From: Pseudocercospora fijiensis CIRAD86
Lineage: Eukaryota > Ascomycota > Dothideomycetes > Mycosphaerellales > Mycosphaerellaceae
NCBI RefSeq assembly: GCF_000340215.1
Contig: NW_006921532.1
Coordinates: 8,871,409-8,935,408, forward strand
Direction of reading: 5' to 3'
Length of the DNA stretch: 64,000 nucleotides
This document shows positions 51,463 through 62,566 of this stretch, piece by piece. The position numbers and the translations under genes are program-made. The notes below the pieces were generated by a model that was given only the letters and a program-made list of their open reading frames with translations, was not told the origin of the DNA and ran no database searches. Every line of letters begins with the position of its first letter. Within the stretch, counting starts at the first letter, position 1.

Positions 51463-53660
51463 CGAAGGATGATGCTGAGCGTGGGTGTCCAAAGCCTGGT
51501 TGCGGCGTTCGTTGGTTGCCGACTCGCCACACGGAACTTCGTCATGCATCTGCAGGGCTTATGGAAATAGTTACCTGTCGCGCGCCTGCTGGGCGTCCGA
51601 TGCTACCCACAATCAGCCATATTCCGGAGAGGCCGTTGACATTATCCCGCCCACGCTGCAGGGAGACAGCGGCCTCACACGGCTAGCCTGAGCGTCTTGG
51701 TCATTCTATTCAATATCGACTCACAGAATGAAGAATGTTACGGGATCCAGGTGGTCGCCGTCTTTCATGGTTCACCTCCGCGGACGCGTGCGCGGGAAGT
51801 CGCGATGCCAAGACTCAGCAGGAAGTGCAACCGCACCACCTACCCAACCAATCCTCTTCTGTCAAGACAGCAGGCATCTCTCGCCTGTCAATCTCCTTAT
51901 TTCCTGTCATGATGTCCAGCGCATGAGACCATATACGTACTCTGAAAACCTTATGGCATTAAAAGGACACACGCTTCATGAGAACGAAGGGCACGCGCAA
52001 GTGAGCAAAAGGGACAAATCAATCTCTCCAAGGCCGACCGAGACATCACTGGCTTAATTGCAGCACCAAATTACTCTCTGGTAGAGACCCAAGGTGCAGA
52101 ACACGAAAGCATCGCACCAGCTCCCAGCTGAGACATACCCGTGGACGCCGTCATGCTGTAGTACACGCACGTTCGAAATGCTGGTGGAAATTGCTATGCA
52201 TCATTATGAACTCTCCCAACAATCCCGCCTATTATGCCCGGCAATTAACTCCGATCGCTATGTTCAACAAATATATTCACGCTACCGATGCTGCCATTGC
52301 GATCGAACAGGGTCGTAGTAGCGGCCGACAGTCTCCCTTTCTGAGCTGGCCTCTGATTGCTCCCCTGGGCTGTTCTCAGTGTCCGTTGGTGTCGCACTGC
52401 CTTCCCCCGATGGCACGCCTCTCGATGCTGCGCCCTGGGGCGCTTTCCGATTTCTGTTGTTTCTCGTATCTCTGTATCGAAAAGCATGCCACAAAAGCCA
52501 TCTTACAATCCAGTTTTCTTCTTCCAGACCATCTGTGTCTCGGCCTAGATCATACACTGCCTTCGTGTTTGGACTGGCCTGCCGATAAATGTTCAGGATC
52601 TCACTGTGCATAGCTGTTTCCTTTATCGATCCACTAATCCTTGTCAGTATGGACGCAGCGTGCTTGTGGCAAAAGCCAGACGCACGAATCACTTGCATCT
52701 TGCTCAATCAAACGCTTCCTTCCCTCGACCGCTTCCCTCTAAGGTCCCGTCAAAAGGTATCTCAACCAGTTCAGAGTGGAGACGCACCTTCATAGCAGCA
52801 TACAGATCCCTATGCTCGGCGTCATCTTCGCTGAAATTAAGCCGTTGGAAGAATCTAGCTTTGCTTTCCGATTGTGCTAATGGGCAAAGCGTGGGAGGAG
52901 CCATTATGATGATTGCAGCATGACTCGGTGATTACGTTCATGAGATATGAGACATATAGATATATCCTGCTCAGCACTGGCACTGATGCAACTTGCAGCG
53001 TGGAAATACCACTTGACAACAACCAGGCCGGTCGTCATTGCCGTCATGGCTCCTGTATGAGACCCGGCTTCCCTTGCATTTGGGCTTGATGAATGGCCTT
53101 CGAAGCTGACACCGAGATCGCAATTCATCAAAAAGCACCGGAGAGCGGCCATCATGGGCGATCAATGCTCAATCGACGATGCACTCCGAGCGGATGTTTC
53201 TCTGAAGCTCAACCCTATCCTGGGAACCGAACCTTGCACACACCATGCGGCTTAGCTCTGGCGCCAACAGGCAATGGGCAGGTCTCCACACTGTCCACAG
53301 AACACGAGCTCTTGCAGGCCATGACGAAGGACGAGGTCGCCGTCTCTGCAAGCACTTCAAATGAGGAGTGAAGAGGAACATAAAGAGTCTAGATCGCGTC
53401 ACCAACCTTGCGACTTTCGCCCACGTTTCACAACAGCTGCACGCGTGCAGAGGTGGAGGAGGAATCGATCAACTCAATCACACGACCCAGATCCAGATCC
53501 AGATCCAGAGCAGCCTCCGCGATGTGCGCCGTCATCAGCGCCGTCAGACATGTGGAGAGAAGAGAAGAGCCGAAAGGCGTGTCCACACGCGTTGCGCCAG
53601 TGGTTGTGAGAGTGTGGGCGGGCACAGCTCCTGTCTCTAACTTCACGACTCTAAGCGACA
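51463..53660. other. Gene-poor region
   Basis: 2.2 kb of normal-composition DNA without RIP. Apart from one weak ORF (52282-52707, listed separately) I see no gene. A GATCCA tandem repeat (about 4 units) occurs at 53490-53510. RNA-only transcription units cannot be excluded. Confidence 0.5.
52282..52707 (-). CDS. Possible hypothetical gene or exon
   Basis: An open frame of 141 codons contains a protein-like stretch ('MHSEILNIYRQASPNTKAV', 'DLGRDTDGLEEENWIVRWLL') followed by a polar, Ser/Glu-rich tail. A GTAAGA within the Trp-rich part and ACAACAG downstream could delimit an intron. Another open frame on the same strand (52704-52904) might be an upstream exon. I recognise no family and the exon structure is unresolved. 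Confidence 0.25.
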   Translation of the reverse strand: MSKMQVIRASGFCHKHAASILTRISGSIKETAMHSEILNIYRQASPNTKAVYDLGRDTDGLEEENWIVRWLLWHAFRYRDTRNNRNRKAPQGAASRGVPSGEGSATPTDTENSPGEQSEASSERETVGRYYDPVRSQWQHR

Positions 53661-53787
53661 TAAGGGACCTTCAGAAGCCACCAATTTCGCGCAGTCGGGG
53701 AACAAGGTGGATGCGAAGGTTAGTACCGCATCCTTCGACCGCCGGTTTGAACAGGGGTGAATTATCAACTCGTAGACCTTGGACCGT

Positions 53788-53813
53788 GCTTTTGAACGCG
53801 CGCGTTCAAAAGC
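53788..53813. repeat. 26-bp perfect palindrome in the Harbinger subterminal region
   Basis: GCTTTTGAACGCG followed directly by its reverse complement CGCGTTCAAAAGC. It sits at the border between unmutated terminal sequence and RIP-mutated interior, and could be a transposase or accessory-protein binding site. Confidence 0.85.
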
Positions 53814-54579
53814 ATATAAGACACTATATTTACGACTCGTAGGGGTAGTAATCCTGCCTTAGCTAGGAGAAGTTAGGTGTTAGAAGAATATAGAAGGTAG
53901 CTTAAACCCTATCCGGCTTAGCTTATTAAAGGCAAATTAGCTCCTACGATAGCGAGGTAGAAAGTAGCTATTAGATCTTCGAGATAGTAGTGCGAGAGGG
54001 CACTAACTTATATATATAAAGGTCTAGGTGTGTAGCCGTTATTGTAATTAGCAATAGGGGCTACTAGGGGGCCGCTAAAGGGCTACTAGATAGAACCTAA
54101 ATTCGAGGATTAATTGCAGAATTTATAGTATGTCGTCTATAGGATAAGAGCTACCTATAGAAGCAGGAGAGGTCTTTAATTGTTAGTATAACTACCCTTG
54201 TTCTCGATTATAGCTACTATAGACCCTCCCTCTTATCCCTCTTATATTATCGACCTAGGCTCCGGCTCTTCTATACTAGCCTTTGCTACTCTAGTCTATC
54301 TACTACTATAGGCACCGCCTATACCTATTCGAGCGGCTCTTTAAAGTAACCCTCTTTATATAGATGTCTCTTTAATATAGCTATATTTAGTTAGAAGTCT
54401 ATTATCTCTAATCTAGTCGGTTGTTAAGCGGCTACTATATAGTCGCTCTATATCTATAGCAAGCTTATTAACTAATTCAAGCTATAATAGCGATAGCGAG
54501 AGCAGTATAGCTACTAACTAGATACCAAATTTAACTCTACCGAGGCCGGTTATTTAAAGAGATATAGACACCTCTTTAA

Positions 54580-56080
54580 CGGCTTACCTCGAGCGGCAGC
54601 GGCAATAATAGGAACAACAATAGGCTATAGTCTAATAGCCTATACTAGATTTAAGCGACTCTTAGCCTTCTACTGCTACTAAAGACTCTTAGTACAACTT
54701 TAACCTACTAGAAGGCGTAGAAGACGACTATAATCGAGTTAATAGCGATAGCCGTATATCGGACGATTTTACCTTACTAATTATTAAGCACTTCGAGGCT
54801 AATGCTAGCTATTATATAGAAGGTCGGATCCGAGATATAGTTAAGCGCTGTTAGAAGTAGTATAACGACTATAAGCCTACTAGACAGCGTACTATTAAGG
54901 GTATAGATACACTTATTCGTAGGTAGATTGCAAAGCGAGTTATCGAGTGTAGAGCGCTATTAACGGCCTCCGGTATAGTTGCTAAGGACTCCGAGTTCAA
55001 ACAGATACTTAATCGCTTTAAGGACACTATATTGCTAAATAATAAGAAGCTCCGCGAGAAGCTTCTTACGCCTAATAAACTACGTAGTTATAAGACACTA
55101 GCTTAGCAAGTCTAAGACAATATGCTCCGTATTATATCGTAGCGAGTCTAAGAACTAGTAGCGTTTATAAGTCTATCGATACCGAGTCTAGTTATAGCTC
55201 TATTAACGCTAGCACCAAATCCGGCTCTTTCTAATCCCCCTTCGACGCTATATATAACGCGCCGCCGCTTAGATATCGATAGTAAGAAGCAGCTAAATAA
55301 GGAGCAGTTATTAAGTCGAGTATTAGAGCCATTTCGAGAAGCTATTACTACGTTAGCAAATCAACTAAGAGCTAACTATTATTCCGAGGCAACAAATAAC
55401 TACTATCTAATCCGCCGAATAGACGATATCGACAGCCGCTCTAAGAAGCGTATAAAGCTAATGTACGCGTCTACGGTACGTTAATTTAATAAGCTAAGAG
55501 CCCTTCTTATTAGACGTGTTAGACACGTTCCTCTTATTCCTTCGCAGTTATCGTAGGTTACCGACTTTAGCCTTAACGAGAACCTCGTTACTAACGTTAT
55601 AACGCCGATAGGACATAGTAACGACGGCTACGATAGCGATGGAACTGTCTCGTAGTTGTTAGAAGCGTTAGATATTGGAAATTAATAGCCGCTAGTATAT
55701 AGATATTCGCGTAATCGAGGTATTAGACTTAAGCGAAGAGGACTAAATCGGGTATATCGTATATAGTATTCCGAGTGCTCGTTAGTTCCGGAATTAGTAA
55801 GAAACTTAGTAAGAGGCGAATTCTCTAGTATAGTTGTTACTACCTTCGATACTATTAGTTATAATACTATAGTTCTATTAGTTACTAATAGTGAATTTCG
55901 AAGACTTCTAGAAATTTCTATATCCCTTACTATTCTCTGCCTTTGTATCTTGCTAAGATACTAAGAAGCAAGGTATATAGCTCTCGCTATAGTAAAACAG
56001 CTATCCGAAGCTCTTCCGTATCTAATCCGAGTATTAATAAGAGGATAGGGAAGAGTTAGATATTATCTCCTTACTAATCT
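54580..56080 (+). pseudogene. Harbinger second ORF (probable DNA-binding accessory protein)
   Basis: A plus-strand frame of about 500 codons with RIP stops; readable parts include 'SRISDDFTLLIIKHFEANAS', 'NRFKDTILLNNKKLREKLL' and 'IRRIDDIDSRSKKRIKLMYA'. Harbinger elements usually pair the transposase with a Myb/SANT-like protein that carries it to the nucleus and DNA. That role is inferred from position; I cannot see a clear Myb triple-Trp motif, and tryptophans would be lost to RIP. Confidence 0.5.
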
Positions 56081-56109
56081 ATCGCTATTCTTTACTATTC
56101 TTTATTACT

Positions 56110-57240
56110 ATTATTAATAACTACTTCCCCTATGTCTTCTATATTACTTCCAACCTCTAATCTATTACTAGAAGGGTTTGCACGCATTAGATCCGGCATT
56201 TCTATACCTACTAGCGGCATAGGTAGCAGCTTAGCACCTAAGTAATCTCTAATGTCCGGACACCTTAAACCGTAGTGCGTAGCGACCTTGTTTCTACGAT
56301 AGCAAGACAGGCAATTAGTGAGTAATACTGCTACTAAATAGTAGGACCCTATCGGTATTAAACTAGTCCGCAGCCCCTTCTTATACTCGAAGAATAGCTA
56401 GTTGTTAGTTACCTTACTAAACCCCTATTCGACCGACTGTCGTAGAGCCGACTATTCCTTCGCAACCTGCGCCTATATAGGGTTACGATAGCCGCCTCTC
56501 TTCGACTTCTACGATTTAATAATGCTATTAACCTGTCTATATACCGAGTTACTAAAGAGAAAGAGCTTGTCTTCGATAGGGTCGTTATTAAACAACTTAT
56601 GCTATACCTAGTTAATATTAGACTCGCGGACTAGTCGACTATCGCCGTAAGAGCTAGAATAAGGGCTATTAATAAGCAGTATTCTATCTAGCAGCTATAT
56701 ACCTTAGAATTTAAGGCTATAGAAGTGCTTATAGCTATTATAGAATACCCTCTAGTTGCGACTAGGTCTCGCAATCTTCCTTATAGTACTATCTATATAT
56801 CCGAAGACACTAGACACTCTAACTAATAGATACAGCGACTCCGCTAGGCTCCGGAGATATTGCTTACTAAGCCGCCTCTTATTAAAGAATAAGAACGACT
56901 TCTACCTTAGCGCTAGGCTATATACTACCGTATTAAATATATAACTTAATATAGTAGCTAAATAGCTAAACTTCTTATCTATATCCTTCTAGAAGCCTAG
57001 ACTAGATAGCCGCTTATAGACAATACAAAGCACCGTTATAGGTAGCAATTTAAGGCTAACTAGTAACACGATTGAACTAATATCTAATAGGTCTACTAAC
57101 TCTATTAATTTAGGCCTTATAAAGCGGAAGTTACCCTTAATATTAGCCTCCGGATAACTAAGAAGGTCGAAGCGCTGTTTATTATATATTCTTGCTAGTT
57201 TAAATAGTCGGTTACGCCTTAACTAGCGGTGCTACTATTT
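56110..57240 (-). pseudogene. Harbinger DDE transposase
   Basis: The minus-strand frame, in order: 'FRFIRPKLIELVDLLDI' and 'LCIVYKRLSSLGF'; the first catalytic block 'SSVFGYIDSTIRKIARPSRN' near 56760-56830; 'RVFYNSYKHFYSLKF.GIQL'; 'RESNIN'; 'LRQSVEQGFSKVTNN.LFFEYKKGL'; and 'PIGSYYLVAVLLTNCLSCYR'. These match fungal DDE_Tnp_4 (PIF/Harbinger) transposases. The copy is dead through TAG stops and Gly-to-Ser-type RIP changes. Confidence 0.85.
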
Positions 57241-57498
57241 ACGTATAGATTTACCCTTCCTCTACGCCTACTAGTTCTTATTACTACTGTCTTCCTCGAG
57301 GTATTTACTCGTAATAGTAACGACCGTTGCAGTAGCTGTAGTAACTATAATCGCTCTAGTTTCTATAGTTTAGTATACTACACTGTCTATAGGTCTATAG
57401 CTGAGGTTTATACCCCTAGAAGGTCTAGAACAGGGGCTCCTTACTACACTAAACCGCTTTCAATCACATGCCAATTAGCCTCTTCTAAAGGTCCGTAA

Positions 57499-58760
57499 AA
57501 AGCGCCACATTAATCCTTCACCTAACGGTCACGAGCTAGCGCTTATTTGGAAGCCGGTGGCCAGGTTGACCATTTCTGAAGGTCCCTATAGAGCCAAACG
57601 TCGCTTCACGATGCAAAGTCCGCCGGTATTTTTCGTGGCGGTTTCCGGAATGGTAGATGCTGCGTCCCCGGCGACCACCTATGACGCATTTGCTGTGCTC
57701 TGAAAGCACCTGCAGCAAGCACAACGGTGCCTTGAGATCTGCATAATGAGGCATTTCCTCTCCTGGCTTTGCCGCTGGATGAGGCTGTCGCATCATTGAG
57801 AAGGCATCCATCGATGATGGAGGGAGCAGACAACATGGATGCGCTGGCTAAGTCAGGATCACTACAGTGCAAGCCCAAGGCCCACACACACGGCGATGCA
57901 TCGCCCTGACGTCTTCCATCCATTGCCAGGACTCCCACCACCCGGATTGATCGTCTGCGAATCGCAGCGACATGGACGGATCGCGCTCCGAGAATATGCC
58001 AATCGACGCGACCAGCCACAACGAAAGAGCATCTGGACCATCTCTTGCTAAACGTTTAATCAGGCCATATAATACTTGTCGCAAGTGACTGTTTCTGTCT
58101 TGCGAGGACTTACTCCTTCAATGGCGCCATTACTTTGAGAAAACCCAAGCCTGTTTCCTATTCTTATTCTATACTGCTGCCAACAGTATTCACCATAGCT
58201 TCAGGCTGACGTGACAAGCGTGTCTCAGACAGCAACGAGATGAAATGGTCCGCATCATACATGGTGCAGATTAGTAAGGACTTCGATTCAATTTCCATCT
58301 CGAGAGGTTTAAAAAGCATTCATCACAACACTTGCATTGCTGATTGCTCTGTGACTCTGTCGGAAGGTCATCGGCAGTTGCTCCCCAGCTCAACTGCCGT
58401 GGCTGAGCCTCACGTGACCGTTTGGACCTTCGGCACTTGGAAAGATGCAGATCCCATCGCGAAGTGCTATTCTAGATGTCGTCACGCACGAAGATCGCAT
58501 GTCAATGCGGTTGGATTGGCGACCGGAATCTACGGCAGCAGTGTTGGCCCTAGAAATAATTCGCATAACTTAGCCAGCGTGTCCATCTGCCGTTCAGCGA
58601 AGGCATGATGCCGTCTGTCGCGAACGTGGCTGCTCACGCTGCAGAGCGGCAATTGGTGCGCACTATGTCTTTGACGCTGCTATATAGGTAAGTGCCCATT
58701 GCGTCTCCCTCTAGGAAACTGGCTCCCCTTTTCCCAGCAGCAGATCCCCTACACGTTATC
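57499..58760. other. Intergenic region upstream of the P450 gene
   Basis: 1.26 kb of normal-composition DNA. No recognisable gene on either strand; the short ORFs present look like chance frames. The last few hundred bases should hold the P450 promoter. Confidence 0.55.
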
Positions 58761-60401
58761 ATGCTCGCAGGTGAACTGTTGAAGGCTCTCATTAACTACT
58801 GGCATATCGTACTGGTGGCCCTTCTTGCCGCCCATCTTGCCAGCAACAAGTACTACAAAGGACTCAATAAGTACCCGGGCCCTCGATTAGCAGCTTTCAC
58901 CAACTGGTGGCGATACTTCGATGTACTGTCCAGGAAGGCGGAACGGACCCATCTCGATCTGCATCGAAAACACGGTGACATAGTGCGACTTGGCCCGAAT
59001 GTTCTGTCCTTTGCGGATCCACGAGCGATCAAGATCATCTATGGACTGAATAAAGGCTTCACAAAAAGTGACTTCTGTAAGCTCGACCTCATCCTCAGCA
59101 ATCCGCGTTCGTCGCCATACTGACCCCTACATGCAGACATTGTACAACAAGCAGTTGCCAAAGGCGAACGATTGCAATCACTTTTCAGCACGAAAGACGA
59201 AGACTACCATGCGAAATATCGGAGATGTGTCAGCAACGCTTTCTCCATGTCTTCCCTCGTTGGTTACGAACCTTTGGTCGACAGCGCTCTGAACGCTTTC
59301 ATCGAGCAGACACGCCGGCGTTACTGTGACACGGGACGAAGCTGCAAATTCTCAAGGTGGCTTCAATTCTTCGCTTTCGACGTCATCGGAGAGCTCACCT
59401 GGAGCAAGCAACTGGGATTCGTGCAGCGTGACGAAGACGTCGAAGGCATTGTGAAATTTGTGGCAGACTTCCTCAAATATGCTGCGCCGGTCGGACAGAT
59501 GCCCTTTTTGGACCTCATATGGGAGAAGAATCCGCTGAGGCTGAAGCTGCAGCAGCTGGGATTCATCAAGACCGAATTTCCAGTATCCCGCTTCGCACTC
59601 GCTCAGAATGCAACTCGAGCCGCAGAGATCGAGAAGATCAAACAAGGAGCAGCTCTCGATGATCGCTCAGGCAAAGGCATCGATTTCTTGATGAGGTTCA
59701 CCCAAGCCCAACACGACCATCCCGAGTTCATGACAGACAAGCAAGTCCTCGCATCTTGCAACAGCATGATCTTCGCCGGCTCCGAAACAACATCCATCAG
59801 TCTCAGCAGTGTCTTCTACCACCTCATCAAACACCCTCGCGTCTACCAGAAGCTCATGTCGGAACTGGACGACGCCGCCGTCAACGGCACCATCACAGAG
59901 AAAAACTACGGCAAAGTCTCCTGGTCCGAAGCCCAAAAACTCCCCTATCTCGACGCCGTCATCCAAGAATCTTTCCGCATGCATCCCGCCCCAGGCCTCA
60001 TCCTCGAACGCGTCGTCCCACCCCAAGGCATGGACATTCTCGGAGAGCGAATCCCCGGTGGTACCATTGTCGGCTGCAACGCGTGGGTGCTCCATCGGCG
60101 ACCCGAAATTTTTGGACCCGACGTCGATGTCTTCAGGCCGGAACGCTGGTTGGAGGCCAGGCCGGAGCAATTGAGGGAAATGAAGGCCACCATGTTCCAA
60201 TTCGGCGCGGGCGCGAGGACTTGTATTGGGAAAAATATCAGTTTGTTGGAGATTTATAAGCTGGTTCCGACGTTTTTGAGGAATTTCGAGGTCGAGATGG
60301 CGGGAGAGGAGGATGCGGAGTGGAAGACTTGTAATGCTTGGTTCATTACGCAGGACTTTGATACGAAGTTCCGACCGAGGAGGATTGCGCAGAGTGCGTA
60401 G
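58761..60401 (+). CDS. Cytochrome P450 monooxygenase
   Basis: Exons are 58761-59076 and 59137-60401, with a 60-bp intron (GTAAGC...ATGCAG). The join gives 'KSDFYIVQQAVAKGERL'. The protein is 526 residues with an N-terminal membrane anchor ('WHIVLVALLAAHLAS') and the hinge 'KYPGPRLAAFTNWW'. P450 landmarks in order: I-helix 'MIFAGSETTS', K-helix E-S-F-R ('VIQESFRMHP'), 'FRPERW', and heme loop 'FQFGAGARTCIG' with the cysteine ligand. It resembles fungal group-I P450s of the pisatin-demethylase kind, but the substrate cannot be told. It is probably ER-bound and dependent on the general P450 reductase. No other biosynthetic genes are adjacent. An earlier ATG at 58692 is in frame but precedes the natural anchor start. 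Confidence 0.92.
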
Positions 60402-60541
60402 GGGAGGGGGGGTGGGGGGGTTGGCGCTATGTACATTCGAAGTGTTTATATACAGATAGATGGAGAAGATATTTCATAACAGGCTGTGCCTGGAAGAACT
60501 GGATGAAGCGTATCCACGAACCCTCCTCTACAACGCACGCG

Positions 60542-62566
60542 TCAAGTATGTTCCGGAGGCGTCAGCAGCTGTTTCGCACGACGTCGATATCGACATTTCG
60601 CGCTATCACACAAGCACTCCTTGTCGAGATTTTTCCAATATGTGTCGGAATAATCCACCGTGATCTCCTCGCCGGCTTCGATGCCTTTGCTCACCAGCAC
60701 GATCCTCTGCGTACCCAGCCAAATGAACCTCTCGAACTGGCTGTTGGGCTGGCAAGAATGGTTGACAAAGCGGGTGTAGTTGCCTTGCTTTCCTTGCCAA
60801 ATCTGGTATGCTGCTCGATCGGTCTGCCCGACCATGACGTCGAGGTTGGCAACGCCGCTTGTGATTTGACCGACGAACTCGCCTATCGCCGTCCCTCTTT
60901 CGAAGGAACAGCAGGCGAGAAGTCCATTGTTCTTGCCGGTGGGTGTTCGATACACTTGTACTGGCATGAAGCCGGCTTTTGCGCTTCCGTAGAGATTGGA
61001 GAAGCAAGCGCATACATTATGTCTGGGATCGTCTGACTGGCGTTCCGAACAGATTGTGCATTGATACGCCGCTGGATCGTTCAAAGGGGTGACTGTTCTT
61101 GGATCGAAGAGACCCCATGCTTCCTCATCAATGGCCGATTCGTCCAGGTGAGTATAGCTGAAGTTTCGATCCCATTGATGGTACGTCGTTGCCAAGGGTA
61201 ATGCTTCGTCTCCAGGGCCGCACACAACCCAATCGTGAGGATGGCCGGTGTATCTGCGCTCGGTCGGGGCGCCGACTATGGCCAGCAGACTCCTCCATCG
61301 CGGGTGTAAGCAATCAGCAGCGACCTCGAATCTATGTCGCAGCGCCCTCAATTGCTGAAAGGTATCTTCTGTGAACGAGACTCGGTATTTGCAGAATCGA
61401 TACAAACCCATCCCGGCGAAGACAAGTGCAGCCCAGCCGCCAGCGCTTCTGATGTCATGATAGCCTCTCCAGATGGCCATTTTGTTCCTCAGCTCCTTTT
61501 CGGTCCAGCTGAAGTCTACACATGCTTCGGAAATTGCCGTCTTCTTGGCTTTTTCCTTGGTCATGCTCAGGCCTAGCTCTGCTGCGCGTTCATCGAAGGC
61601 TTGCACCCAGTGTGCCTGTACAATGACTTCTAGTGAGCGACAGGTGCGGCTCGTCTGACTGATTTTTCGAGCCAACACGTTCATGCGCCCAAATTTGCTC
61701 TGTGCGACCGAGTCATGACGACTGGTCAGCTCCGTATTGCTCGCGTGTTCCATGAGGAGCTTCGGCTGGCCACTCGACTCTATCGCTTGCCATTGCTCAA
61801 TGACTTCGGCCGGATCCAACCTGACACCTGAGAATATGCTCTCCCAGACGCCTCCAACAAATTTATCCAGACTTGAAGGCTGGAGATTCGGGTTGTCAGG
61901 AAGACGTTTCTTTCGCTGAGGGAACACTCGCACGTTCTCGCTTTCAAGTCTTCTTGACACGGCAGTAGAAGGATCATGAACATGTTCTCCCGCGGATCCT
62001 GGGCGTCCAATGCGGAGACCTCCAGTCGCGCGTCGCTTGGCTGGTCTCTCGTCGTCGTCAGAGAACGCTGGAGAGGTCGAAGGAGGAAGCCTCGGCCTGA
62101 AATGTCGTGCGGGTGAAGCAGGCGCACTCTGCCCGGTCCGAGCGTGCACGGAGAGAGGCGGGAGCTGGACGGGATCACTTGTGTCGTCGTGCAGATGCGG
62201 CGATGGAATGCTCAGCGGCGTTGCAACATCCGAGATATCGAGGGAGGCGATCTTCAGTGGCCTATTGGCGCATCCAGGCTGACCGCTCAAGAGGCTGCAT
62301 TCCAGTTGCAGCGGTCCAGCGCCAAACTCGTGATCGGCCAACAGTTGTCGGAGAACAGCAGGTAATTCCTCGCTGATACGAGAAGACAGGTCCCGGGCCA
62401 AGTCATGGACATCCGGTGTTGTGGTCACGTTGCCAGCCATTCTGATCACGTACGAAGGCCGAAAGGCGAGTGAAGAGGCATTGTCTGGTCGTTGCGTTGG
62501 AAAGGCCCGGCGCTGCTGTGATGGCTGGGCGCGCGCGTTCCTCCGTGAGGAGAGATGGAGGTGCAC
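60542..62566 (-). CDS. SET-domain protein (probable lysine methyltransferase)
   Basis: Single open frame of 674 residues; M43 (62440, 'MAGNVTTTPD') is an equally likely start. The N-terminal half is Pro/Arg/Ser-rich and unrecognised. A cysteine-containing segment ('CTICSERQSDDPRHNVCAC') precedes the SET domain in the last 150 residues: 'GTAIGEFVGQI', 'NYTRFVNHSCQPNSQ' (the N-H-S-C AdoMet-binding knot), 'GEEITVDYSDTYW', and a post-SET 'ECLCDSAKC'. Such proteins methylate lysines, mostly in histones, but the target site cannot be assigned. The 3' end lies 140 bases from the P450 stop, so the two genes are convergent. Confidence 0.85.
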   Translation of the reverse strand: MHLHLSSRRNARAQPSQQRRAFPTQRPDNASSLAFRPSYVIRMAGNVTTTPDVHDLARDLSSRISEELPAVLRQLLADHEFGAGPLQLECSLLSGQPGCANRPLKIASLDISDVATPLSIPSPHLHDDTSDPVQLPPLSVHARTGQSAPASPARHFRPRLPPSTSPAFSDDDERPAKRRATGGLRIGRPGSAGEHVHDPSTAVSRRLESENVRVFPQRKKRLPDNPNLQPSSLDKFVGGVWESIFSGVRLDPAEVIEQWQAIESSGQPKLLMEHASNTELTSRHDSVAQSKFGRMNVLARKISQTSRTCRSLEVIVQAHWVQAFDERAAELGLSMTKEKAKKTAISEACVDFSWTEKELRNKMAIWRGYHDIRSAGGWAALVFAGMGLYRFCKYRVSFTEDTFQQLRALRHRFEVAADCLHPRWRSLLAIVGAPTERRYTGHPHDWVVCGPGDEALPLATTYHQWDRNFSYTHLDESAIDEEAWGLFDPRTVTPLNDPAAYQCTICSERQSDDPRHNVCACFSNLYGSAKAGFMPVQVYRTPTGKNNGLLACCSFERGTAIGEFVGQITSGVANLDVMVGQTDRAAYQIWQGKQGNYTRFVNHSCQPNSQFERFIWLGTQRIVLVSKGIEAGEEITVDYSDTYWKNLDKECLCDSAKCRYRRRAKQLLTPPEHT

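Larger units (their letters stand above)
53664..57495 (-). mobile_element. PIF/Harbinger DNA transposon
   Basis: 3832 bp, with the 3-bp TSD TAA (53661-53663, 57496-57498). Terminal inverted repeats start GGGACCTTCAGAAG on the left and CGGACCTTTAGAAG on the right (reverse complement). Two genes converge, the usual Harbinger plan: a DDE transposase on the minus strand and a second ORF on the plus strand. The interior is RIP-mutated; about 150 bases at the left end and 60 at the right are not. Confidence 0.88.

Noticed and set aside
53408..53842. Plus-strand ORF running into the Harbinger element
   Set aside because: It crosses the transposon boundary and a GATCCA repeat, and lacks protein-like composition.
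59104..59136. P450 pseudogene with premature stop near 59121
   Set aside because: The stop lies in a 60-bp GT-AG intron; splicing restores a normal full-length P450.
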